From Saccharofermentans sp. (GTDB taxonomy: Bacteria; Bacillota; Clostridia; Saccharofermentanales; Saccharofermentanaceae), in the NCBI GenBank assembly GCA_016292215.1, contig JAEFBB010000014.1:1-49559 (forward strand): a stretch of DNA of 49,559 nt. Direction: 5' to 3'. Shown one piece after another: positions 7,186-13,843 of the stretch (its first letter is position 1; each line of letters opens with the position of its first letter). The position numbers and the translations under genes are program-made. Under the pieces are notes generated by a model. The model worked only from the letters and a program-made list of their open reading frames with translations, was not told the DNA's origin and did not search any database.

Positions 7186-7698
7186 TCAATGAAAGAGCGA
7201 ATTGAAAAGATCGCCGATGGAATTGATGCCTATGCTGCCCAGATAGCTGATAAGGAGCATGATCAAGCCGGCCATGACAACGCCGATCATGACTGCTACG
7301 GAGCTCTTCTTTTTATCGAGGTCGAGCATGGATGCAGCAAGTGTTCCTGTCCAGGCACCTGTACCGGGGAGCGGGATGCCTACGAAGAGCATCAGTGCGA
7401 TAAAAGGGCCGTAGTTGTTGGCGCTTTTGGTCAGCTTCTTGCCTGCCTTCTCACCTTTATTGAGCACCCACTTAAAGAACTTGCTTCCGTGCTTTAAGTT
7501 GCTTCCCCATATAAGGATCTTGCGTCCGAACAGATAGATAAAAGGTACGGGGATCAGGTTACCGATAACGCAAATGATCAATGTCGGCAGATAGTCAAGA
7601 CCAAAGGTCAGTGTTCCGATCGGCACAGCGCCTCTGAGCTCTATGATCGGGACCATTGAAATAAAGAAAACTAAGATGTATTTAACTATTACCGGCAT
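7186..7698 (-). CDS. Small multidrug export family protein (170 aa)
   Basis: An integral membrane protein of the family annotated as small multi-drug export proteins (COG2426). Recognisable stretches are ELRGAVPIG near the N-terminus and GIPLPGTGAWTG in the middle, each next to a hydrophobic segment; about four to five membrane spans are visible. The true substrate of the family is not settled. Without the insertion sequence at 7756-10344, this gene would lie about 57 bp downstream of the 10353-10724 gene in the same direction, so the element has probably split an operon. Confidence 0.88.
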   Translation of the reverse strand: MPVIVKYILVFFISMVPIIELRGAVPIGTLTFGLDYLPTLIICVIGNLIPVPFIYLFGRKILIWGSNLKHGSKFFKWVLNKGEKAGKKLTKSANNYGPFIALMLFVGIPLPGTGAWTGTLAASMLDLDKKKSSVAVMIGVVMAGLIMLLISYLGSIGINSIGDLFNSLFH

Positions 7699-7746
7699 AT
7701 GCTTCCTCCATACAAGGAAACATTATATCAAAATATCCGGCAAATA

Positions 7747-7755
7747 ACCGAGAAT
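7747..7755. repeat. Left target-site duplication of the insertion sequence
   Basis: ACCGAGAAT stands directly before the GGCT left end of the element. The same nine bases follow the right end at 10345-10353. Nine bases match; the true duplication is 8 or 9 bp depending on which flanking A belongs to the element. Confidence 0.8.
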
Positions 7756-7775
7756 GGCTCTTTTAAATTTCGCAG

Positions 7776-7804
7776 TTGACAAACATTCGTTCTGGTCCTA
7801 TTAT
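7776..7804 (+). promoter_or_regulatory. Transposase promoter inside the left end
   Basis: TTGACA (7776-7781), a 17-bp spacer and TATTAT (7799-7804) make a near-consensus sigma-A promoter that drives the transposase and, through it, tnpB. Confidence 0.88.
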
Positions 7805-7823
7805 ATTGACAGAACGTTTGTTT
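7781..7823. promoter_or_regulatory. Inverted repeat around the transposase -10 box (candidate operator)
   Basis: AAACATTCGTTCTG (7781-7794) and CAGAACGTTTGTTT (7810-7823) are complementary at 12 of 14 positions and flank the -10 box. A repressor, perhaps an element-encoded protein, could bind here, or the transcript could fold over its start. It is close to the ribosome site at 7830. Confidence 0.5.
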
Positions 7824-7845
7824 GTTTTTGGAAGGAGCCGGTACG

Positions 7846-8895
7846 ATGTCAGAGTTAAAGGAAGTCTTTGCTGCATATAAGAAATTATCCTTCACTGACC
7901 GTATCGTGTTCTATACGACCCTTTCCAATACTGTAAATGTACACGAGGATAATATTCAGGATTTCCTTATCGAAACACGTATTTGCGATGGTAATACATG
8001 TATCTTTTGCGAAGGTTCTCATGTTGTTAAGAACGGTAAGCGTAAAGACGGTATTCAGCGTTTCCTCTGCCGTGATTGCAAGAAGTCATTTATCCCTAGT
8101 TCCTGTTCCATTACTTCTGGTACTAGAAAGAACTTGAGTATTTGGGCTCAGTATATGAAATGCATGTTGGATAAAAAGACGCTTAAGGAAACTGCTGAAG
8201 AGTGTTCCATATCGGTAACAACAGCCTTTTACTGGCGGCATAAGATTCTGGATGCTCTGCAGGAAGTAACTGACAGAGTATGTCTTGACGGAACAGTTGA
8301 AGCCGATGAGACATTCTTTAACGTTTCCTACAAGGGTAACCATAAAAATAGCAGACAGTTCATAATGCCCAGGAAAGCACATAAGAGAGGAAATGACATA
8401 CACAGTAAAGGTCTGTCATCAGAAAAGGTGTGTGTTCCCTGTGCCGTTGATGTTGAAGGGATCGCGTTCGCAAAACCCGTTAAGCTTGGCAAGGTAAGTA
8501 CGGAATGCCTGATAGACGTGTTCAGCGGTATTGTCTCTCCTTCAGCAGTGCTGTGTACTGATAACGAGAAAGCATACCGGCTTTTGGCAAGAAATAAAGA
8601 TCTCCGACTGATACAGACGAATACGGGTAAACGCATAACAAAACAGAATGGCATTACTTACGGTATCCAACGCATCAATGCATACCACAGTTCATTGAAA
8701 AGCTTTATCGACAGGTTTCACGGAGTATCGACCAAACATCTGGAGCATTACATCATCTGGAATAACCTGATAGCAAACAACAAAAGAAGCAAGACGGAAA
8801 ACATAAGCCTGATGTTCATACAGATACTGAGCAGAAGGCTGACAGTACATAACAGCGATATATCGGCAAGACCGCCGCTTTCATTCGTCACATAG
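7846..8895 (+). CDS. IS1595-family (ISXO2-like) transposase (349 aa)
   Basis: A zinc ribbon lies at residues 52-78 (C52, C55, C75, C78), followed by a helix-turn-helix-like part and an RNase H-like DDE domain. Likely catalytic positions are D154 in VEADETFF and D239 in LCTDNEKA. The third acidic position is not evident: the matching segment reads INAYHSSLKSFI, with H281, a form I know from related clostridial transposases, followed by GVSTKHLEHY. I chose the ATG at 7846 because GGAAGGAG lies 8 nt before it; the TTG at 7822 is upstream of that site. The gene appears intact. Confidence 0.9.
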   Translation: MSELKEVFAAYKKLSFTDRIVFYTTLSNTVNVHEDNIQDFLIETRICDGNTCIFCEGSHVVKNGKRKDGIQRFLCRDCKKSFIPSSCSITSGTRKNLSIWAQYMKCMLDKKTLKETAEECSISVTTAFYWRHKILDALQEVTDRVCLDGTVEADETFFNVSYKGNHKNSRQFIMPRKAHKRGNDIHSKGLSSEKVCVPCAVDVEGIAFAKPVKLGKVSTECLIDVFSGIVSPSAVLCTDNEKAYRLLARNKDLRLIQTNTGKRITKQNGITYGIQRINAYHSSLKSFIDRFHGVSTKHLEHYIIWNNLIANNKRSKTENISLMFIQILSRRLTVHNSDISARPPLSFVT

Positions 8896-8913
8896 AGATA
8901 AGGGGCATGTAAC

Positions 8914-10242
8914 ATGATACTCTCGGAAGAACACAAGATTAAAAGACATAACAATAAGAAGCTTCTTCACGAGATAGACGGTTACTGCTATAAAGTGAAG
9001 AACCTTTCCAACAGTGTCAACTACCTGATAAAGCAGTGCTACCGCATCCACACGAAGATAAAGAATAGTAAAGCACTTGAGGATTGGGAAGATGAACTCA
9101 TCAGAGCGATAAACAACGGCATAACGGAATACAATGCATCTCGCTCTGAGAGTAAGAGATTACGTTATATCGATTCCGATAACGGATATATAGCCGATGC
9201 ATATTTTCTCAGCTGGTATCTGAAAGGAACGGAAGTATATAAAGACGTTCCGTATGCGACATGCAGTCAGATATGCATACAGGAGAAATGCAGAGAGTGG
9301 AAGTCGTTCTACAGGGCGACAGCAGAATACGGGAAAGATCCGAAGAAGTTCAAGGAGCATCCACATGTACCGGGATATCTGGACCCGAAAACAGGAAGAG
9401 GTTCTCTTGTGATAACCAGTCAGAACTTCAAGGTGGATGAGAATGGTAATGTAACCATGCCTAAATTCCTCAGTGGTATACACATACGTGCAAGACACAG
9501 TTCAGTCAGACAGATAAGGATAAAGACGTTCAAGGATTCTGTCCTTATCAGTCTGATGTATGAGAAAGAGGAAAAGGCTGCACGAGGGACAAAGGTCATG
9601 GGGATAGACCTGGGAGTAAACAATCTCATAGCAGCCGCATGGGATTCCGAAGACAGGCCCGTGATAATCAACGGGAAACCGCTGAAATCGATAAACCAGT
9701 ACTACAACAAGACAAAAGCGCATATGCAGAAGGAGGCGAAGGTATATAACGGAAAGCACAGGACCAAAAGGCTGAATAAACTTACGGCAAAAAGGAACCG
9801 CAAGGTAAAAGACTACATGCACAAGGCAAGCAGGAAGATAGTTAACCTGGCCGTCTCTTCAGGTGTCGGACTCATAGTGATAGGTTCCAATCACGGATGG
9901 AAACAGAAAGTACACATGGGAAACATAACAAACCAGAACTTTGTATCCATACCGTATAAGACACTTACGGACATGATCACATACAAAGCACGACTTGAAG
10001 GCATAGAGGTAAAAACTGTACGCGAGAGTTACACAAGCGGAACGAGTTATCTTGACGGAGAAAAGCCAACCATAACTTACTATGACAAGACACGAAGGAT
10101 AGAACGAGGATTATTTAAGAGCAACAGCGGGATCTTCATTAACGCAGACGTGAATGCTGCATATCAGATGATGAAGTTGGGTGACACAAGAGCAATTCCC
10201 ATCAAGACAGGAGAACAGATAATCAAGATAAAAGCAGCCTGA
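8914..10242 (+). CDS. tnpB: TnpB-type RuvC protein with rearranged catalytic site (442 aa)
   Basis: TnpB proteins are RNA-guided DNA nucleases of transposons. The RuvC core is seen as GIDLGVNNL (D232) and INADVNAAY (D412). At the usual second position the protein has IVIGSNHG instead of IxIE, so Gly replaces Glu at 324. A glutamate occurs 47 residues later in VRESYTSG (E371), just where Fanzor and some TnpB proteins are known to have moved it. The Cys-Xaa-Xaa-Cys zinc finger of common TnpB is missing: the segment after YTSGTSYLDG has no cysteines. The gene starts 18 bp after the transposase, with AAGGGG 8 nt before the ATG, so it is the second gene of one transcript. Confidence 0.85.
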   Translation: MILSEEHKIKRHNNKKLLHEIDGYCYKVKNLSNSVNYLIKQCYRIHTKIKNSKALEDWEDELIRAINNGITEYNASRSESKRLRYIDSDNGYIADAYFLSWYLKGTEVYKDVPYATCSQICIQEKCREWKSFYRATAEYGKDPKKFKEHPHVPGYLDPKTGRGSLVITSQNFKVDENGNVTMPKFLSGIHIRARHSSVRQIRIKTFKDSVLISLMYEKEEKAARGTKVMGIDLGVNNLIAAAWDSEDRPVIINGKPLKSINQYYNKTKAHMQKEAKVYNGKHRTKRLNKLTAKRNRKVKDYMHKASRKIVNLAVSSGVGLIVIGSNHGWKQKVHMGNITNQNFVSIPYKTLTDMITYKARLEGIEVKTVRESYTSGTSYLDGEKPTITYYDKTRRIERGLFKSNSGIFINADVNAAYQMMKLGDTRAIPIKTGEQIIKIKAA

Positions 10243-10344
10243 ATTATATCAGGTAGAGGCATAAGGCTAGTGCCCTTAAAGAGCCGATATGATTCTATTC
10301 ATTTCGGAGATTTATAAATATCAGTCACAAGCTGGTAAATAGCC
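10180..10344 (+). ncRNA. Candidate omega-RNA at the 3' end of tnpB
   Basis: In known TnpB systems the guide RNA scaffold covers the end of tnpB and runs to the right element end, with the guide in the flank. Here the 102-nt non-coding tail folds: CCGATATGA pairs with TCATTTCGG (one mismatch) near 10282-10308, and AAGGC/GCCCTT lies just before. The boundaries are uncertain. If it works as in IS605 elements, the guide would begin at about 10345, in the target duplication. Confidence 0.4.
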
Positions 10345-10353
10345 ACCGAGAAT
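10345..10353. repeat. Right target-site duplication of the insertion sequence
   Basis: ACCGAGAAT follows the AGCC right end and repeats 7747-7755. The last T is part of the TAA stop codon (reverse strand) of the adjacent gene. Confidence 0.8.
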
Positions 10354-10724
10354 TAAATAACCTTATCTTTGACGAGGAAATCTCTTATCTCATCACGCAT
10401 GTGATACATCTTCTGAACGCTGTTCTCGAGGAAGTAATAATGCATGACGTATCCGATCGTAAGACCCAGGAAAAGGCATACGAGAAGAATGCCTGCGACG
10501 ATAAAATCGATAGGCATAACAAACAGTGTAAATATCTCAAACAGAAGGAATATAGCAAACGCCTGCGTGACCATGAGATGGATCAGTCTCTCGTGCTGGA
10601 AATAAGATATCTTCGTCTCAAACTCCGCGAGGACTTCCCTGGTCTTTTCTTCCGGAGCATTCTTCATCTCTTCGTCGATGTACTTGCGGACGGCATCCAT
10701 TACCTGCTTAACGTACTTCTTCAT
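10353..10724 (-). CDS. Uncharacterised two-span membrane protein (123 aa)
   Basis: A charged N-terminal helix of about 45 residues is followed by two hydrophobic segments (about 48-70 and 73-95) and a charged C-terminal tail. I know no family name for it. It overlaps the radical SAM gene by 4 bp (ATGA), so it is translated from the dinB operon. The insertion sequence entered exactly at its stop codon and left the protein complete. Originally the small export protein followed it. Confidence 0.75.
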   Translation of the reverse strand: MKKYVKQVMDAVRKYIDEEMKNAPEEKTREVLAEFETKISYFQHERLIHLMVTQAFAIFLLFEIFTLFVMPIDFIVAGILLVCLFLGLTIGYVMHYYFLENSVQKMYHMRDEIRDFLVKDKVI

Positions 10725-11593
10725 AAGCCGAACCTCCGGTTGATGTAATTGACGACCTGTCTCTTGTTCTTAGTCCACTCCGGTGCCAGGAGTATCTTCT
10801 TCGGGCCGTCTCCCGTAAACCTGTGGACGACAGCGTCTTCGGGCAGCAGCTTTACCGCTTCTTCTACAATATCAAAATACTCTTCCATCTCAAGTATCTC
10901 AACCTGATTTTCCCTCCAGAGCTTTTCAAGATATGTGTTTTCCAACACATAGAGGCACGTGAATTTATAGCCGTCGCTTCCCGCATCAACGCTCGTTCTG
11001 ACGGTATCCATCATCATGTCTTTTGTCTCGCCCGGAAGCCCGAAAATGATATGCGTGATGACATTCGCGCCTATCTCTTTTAAAGCTTTCACGGCTTCGG
11101 TATATTCTTCTGTCTTATAGCAGCGGTTGATAAATCCTGCGGTCGCATCGCTCGAAGTCTGAAGGCCGAGCTCAACAAACAAAGGCATCTTCTTTGCCTG
11201 GCGGGAAAGCACTTCAAGTATCTCAGGGCCTAAGCAATCCGGCCTGGTCGCTACGGATACCGCTTCTATGCCTTCGCATGAAGATGCTTCAGAGAGGACA
11301 TTTTCGAGATAACCGGCGCTGCAGTAAGTGCTCGTAAAGCTCTGGAAATAAGCGATGTATCCGGCGTCTTTTCCTGCTTTTTCCTTGACCTGCTCTATCG
11401 CCTTTTTGATCTGCTCCGTTACTGAATTTCCGCCGCCCGCGGCAAACTCACCCGAGCCTCCTTCGGAGCAGAAAATGCATCCGCCCGTGCCCTTGCTGCC
11501 GTCCCTGTTAGGGCAGGTCACATCAATGGCTATCGATGCTTTGTACATCTTATGTCCGAACGTATCGCGGAAATATTTATTCGCGGTGATCAT
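10721..11593 (-). CDS. Radical SAM protein, YhcC/TIGR01212 family (290 aa)
   Basis: The [4Fe-4S] cysteines are in the arrangement typical of this family: one Cys in DVTCPNRDG, then after 14 residues CIFC. Family features are the nearby GTGG segment, a SAM-binding region with FQSFTSTY, and LGLQT further on. The protein would cleave S-adenosylmethionine to a radical; the substrate of this family is not established. The length is normal. The ATG lies directly after the dinB stop, with GGAGG 11 nt upstream inside dinB, and it overlaps the next gene by 4 bp. Confidence 0.9.
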   Translation of the reverse strand: MITANKYFRDTFGHKMYKASIAIDVTCPNRDGSKGTGGCIFCSEGGSGEFAAGGGNSVTEQIKKAIEQVKEKAGKDAGYIAYFQSFTSTYCSAGYLENVLSEASSCEGIEAVSVATRPDCLGPEILEVLSRQAKKMPLFVELGLQTSSDATAGFINRCYKTEEYTEAVKALKEIGANVITHIIFGLPGETKDMMMDTVRTSVDAGSDGYKFTCLYVLENTYLEKLWRENQVEILEMEEYFDIVEEAVKLLPEDAVVHRFTGDGPKKILLAPEWTKNKRQVVNYINRRFGL

Positions 11594-12838
11594 TTAGAAA
11601 TCATCCTCCGGATGGAATGGATCCGTTACTATATTCGCAGCTTTATTCTTCTTTGTGAAGACTTCAGCTTCGGCCGCGCTTTTTATAACGCTCGAACCGT
11701 AACGCCTGTTGATGTCATCGATCGCTTTGTTGAGTATGTCATCTCTTTCAGAAGCCTTGACTTCATTAAAAATCGACAGCTGCTCACCGCTGTCTGCCCT
11801 TACTAATTTGGTGCATCTTACGCCGATGCTTCTTACGCCTTTTTCCCATTCATAAGACTCTTTGAAAAGTTCTTTTGCAGCTGCGTAGATCACCTTCGCA
11901 TCATCGGTAGACCTGTAGATTATCTTCTGCTTTTCATAGATCAGAAGATCTCTGTCACGCACCGTTATCTGGACTACCGTGCCTTTAAGACCGTGCTTTC
12001 TGAGGCGCTCCGCAACGCTCTCCGAGAGCATGTGGAGCGTTCTTTCTATCTGCCTGTCAGACGTCATGTCTTCCGCCGTCGTAGTAGAATTGCCGACTGA
12101 CTTTGGGATCCGTTTATAACCTGATTCCGCGACCGGAGCATCGTCAAGTCCGTTAGCGTATTCCCAGAGCATCACACCCGCTTTGCCAAGGTAGCGGCTT
12201 ATAAATTCGCCGTCCGTCTTAGCAAGATCACCTATGGTCTTAACGTTTATCTTAGAGAGCTTTTCTGCCGTATGTCTTCCGACAAAAAGAAGGTCTTCCA
12301 CAGGAAGGGGCCATATCTTTTCCTGCCAGTTGTCATCAGTAAAAACAGTCGTCGCATCGGGCTTTTTATAGTCGCTTCCGAGCTTTGCGAAAACCTTGTT
12401 AAAGCTGATACCGACAGAGCATGTGAGCTTGAATTCCTCCTTTATCCTGTTCCTTATCTCAAGCGCTAATTCCTCTGCTTCTTCGTAACCTTTTACGATC
12501 CCAGTCATGTCGAGCCAGCATTCGTCAAGGCCGAAGGGCTCTACCTTATCGGTATATCCGGAATACATAGCGCGGATCTTCTTGGAATAGAATTCATACT
12601 TATCGTGATGCGCATCGACCAGTACCAGCTCGGGACATTTTGCCTTCGCCTGCCAGATGGCTTCGGCTGTCTTGATGCCGTACTTTTTGGCAGGTTCATT
12701 CTTGGCCAGGATAATGCCGTGCCTGACCGAAGCATCGCCTGCGACTGCCATGGGAACGTTTCTGAGTTCAGGCCTCGATATCATCTCTACCGAAGCAAAA
12801 TAGCAGTTCTGGTCTATGTGAAAGATAATGCGTTTCAT
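11594..12838 (-). CDS. dinB: DNA polymerase IV, Y family (414 aa)
   Basis: A translesion polymerase that bypasses damaged DNA with low fidelity. Seen are the first catalytic aspartate in FHIDQNCYFASVE (D9), the second acidic pair in GLDECWLD, and SVGISFNKVFAKLGSDYKKP typical of Y-family palms; a helix-hairpin-helix part and the little-finger domain follow. The length is normal for DinB. No clear ribosome site precedes the ATG. A LexA-like box (12860-12871) lies 21 bp upstream, which fits SOS control. It is the first gene of a tight operon with the radical SAM protein. Confidence 0.93.
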   Translation of the reverse strand: MKRIIFHIDQNCYFASVEMISRPELRNVPMAVAGDASVRHGIILAKNEPAKKYGIKTAEAIWQAKAKCPELVLVDAHHDKYEFYSKKIRAMYSGYTDKVEPFGLDECWLDMTGIVKGYEEAEELALEIRNRIKEEFKLTCSVGISFNKVFAKLGSDYKKPDATTVFTDDNWQEKIWPLPVEDLLFVGRHTAEKLSKINVKTIGDLAKTDGEFISRYLGKAGVMLWEYANGLDDAPVAESGYKRIPKSVGNSTTTAEDMTSDRQIERTLHMLSESVAERLRKHGLKGTVVQITVRDRDLLIYEKQKIIYRSTDDAKVIYAAAKELFKESYEWEKGVRSIGVRCTKLVRADSGEQLSIFNEVKASERDDILNKAIDDINRRYGSSVIKSAAEAEVFTKKNKAANIVTDPFHPEDDF

Positions 12839-12859
12839 GGCAAGATACTATCACAAAAC

Positions 12860-12871
12860 GAACATATTTTC
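12860..12871. promoter_or_regulatory. LexA (SOS) box upstream of dinB
   Basis: GAACATATTTTC differs by one base from the Gram-positive LexA consensus GAAC-N4-GTTC and is preceded by C, as in the longer consensus. It is 21 bp upstream of the dinB start, where LexA would block transcription. Confidence 0.6.
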
Positions 12872-12939
12872 TACTTTTTAGAGCGGGCTCCTCTCCGCCT
12901 GCTCTTTGAGAAAGTAAATATTCTTTAAAAAACTATGTA

Positions 12940-12975
12940 ATTTTACTTTGATATGTTGTATACTAACTGGGTGAG
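12940..12975 (+). promoter_or_regulatory. Probable promoter of the response regulator gene
   Basis: A consensus-like TATACT (12958-12963) lies about 100 bp before the response regulator ATG within an AT-rich stretch. The -35 match is poor. The 5' leader from there to 13066 shows only the GGGAGG ribosome site. Confidence 0.4.
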
Positions 12976-13066
12976 AAAATCAAAAAAATACAATTTTGTA
13001 AAACACACATCCGAGTCATTCGGATAATAGCTAATTAAAAGTGAATTAACCACGGGAGGTATTTTA

Positions 13067-13777
13067 ATGGCTAAGCAAAAAGTATTTCTTGTAGATGATG
13101 ACAGCGATATCTTAGTTCTCAATCGTGACTTTCTTGAGAGTGAAGGATATGACGTAGTAACAGCAACTTCTTGCGCTGAGGCACTTGAGAAGATCAAGCT
13201 CCACAGTTTTTCCTGCATCGTTTTGGACGTAATGCTTCCGGACGGCAGCGCTTTTGATCTCGCTCCGAAGATAAAGGAATATACAGATTGTCCTATTATC
13301 TTCCTCACAGCCAAGGATCAGCAGGAAGACGTCATCAACGGTTTCAAGGTCGGTGCAGACGACTACATCACAAAGCCTTATTCACTGCCTGAGCTGAGCC
13401 TTCGTATCAATGTACACATCAAGCGCAGCATGAAGAGCGAAGGATTCCTCGTTGAGTATCCGCCGCTTCGCATCAACATCAAGACACGTGAGGTTACTCT
13501 CAAGGAGAAGCCTCTGCATCTTACAAACCGTGAGTTCGATATCCTTTGTCTCCTCGCTGAGACACCTAACGTTATCGTTCCTTTCACAAGGATCTATTCT
13601 CACGTTTGGGGTGACGATTCACCGTGCGACAACCATCTCGTAATGGTTAACATCTCTTATCTCAGAAAGAAGATGGAGAAGATCGCACCTGAGATCACTT
13701 TCGTTAAGACCGAGTGGGGTATCGGATACTCATTCGCTTATCCGCCGGTAAAGAACAGCATGAACACTCAGTTCTGA
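13067..13777 (+). CDS. OmpR-family response regulator (236 aa)
   Basis: The receiver domain has the acidic pocket D10-D11, the phosphoacceptor D54 in IVLDVMLPDG, T81 in LTAKD and K103 in ITKPY. The C-terminal half is a winged-helix DNA-binding domain with LTNREFDILCLLAE and YLRKKME. Both the order and length are normal for the family. GGGAGG stands 8 nt before the ATG. The histidine kinase follows 66 bp later on the same strand, separated by a hairpin at 13803-13824, and is its probable partner. Target genes are unknown. Confidence 0.95.
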   Translation: MAKQKVFLVDDDSDILVLNRDFLESEGYDVVTATSCAEALEKIKLHSFSCIVLDVMLPDGSAFDLAPKIKEYTDCPIIFLTAKDQQEDVINGFKVGADDYITKPYSLPELSLRINVHIKRSMKSEGFLVEYPPLRINIKTREVTLKEKPLHLTNREFDILCLLAETPNVIVPFTRIYSHVWGDDSPCDNHLVMVNISYLRKKMEKIAPEITFVKTEWGIGYSFAYPPVKNSMNTQF

Positions 13778-13802
13778 TCAGGTAAAGACGTAATAAATTA
13801 AT

Positions 13803-13824
13803 GCGGGGCTTTTTTAAGTCCCGC
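13803..13824 (+). terminator. Hairpin between regulator and kinase genes
   Basis: GCGGGGCTT and AAGTCCCGC form a 9-bp stem with a TTTT loop, but the following sequence has only scattered T. It probably reduces, not blocks, transcription into the kinase gene and so sets their ratio. Confidence 0.5.
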
Positions 13825-13843
13825 TTAATCATTTAAGGGGAAT

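Larger units (their letters stand above)
7756..10344 (+). mobile_element. IS1595-family insertion sequence carrying a DDE transposase and TnpB
   Basis: The element is 2,589 bp. Its left end begins GGCTCTTTTAAA and its right end, read inwards, begins GGCTATTTACCA: imperfect terminal inverted repeats (13 of the first 25 bases match). It is bounded by ACCGAGAAT on both sides, fitting the roughly 8-bp target duplication known for the IS1595 family. Inside are two forward genes 18 bp apart: a zinc-ribbon plus DDE transposase and a TnpB-type protein. Both lie within the same ends, so TnpB travels with this element and not with a separate IS200/IS605 unit. The insertion point is the stop codon of the 10353-10724 gene, leaving that stop intact. 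Confidence 0.85.

Noticed and set aside
7756..10344. Separate IS200/IS605 element for tnpB
   Set aside because: No Y1 transposase, and the inverted ends plus direct duplication enclose both genes.
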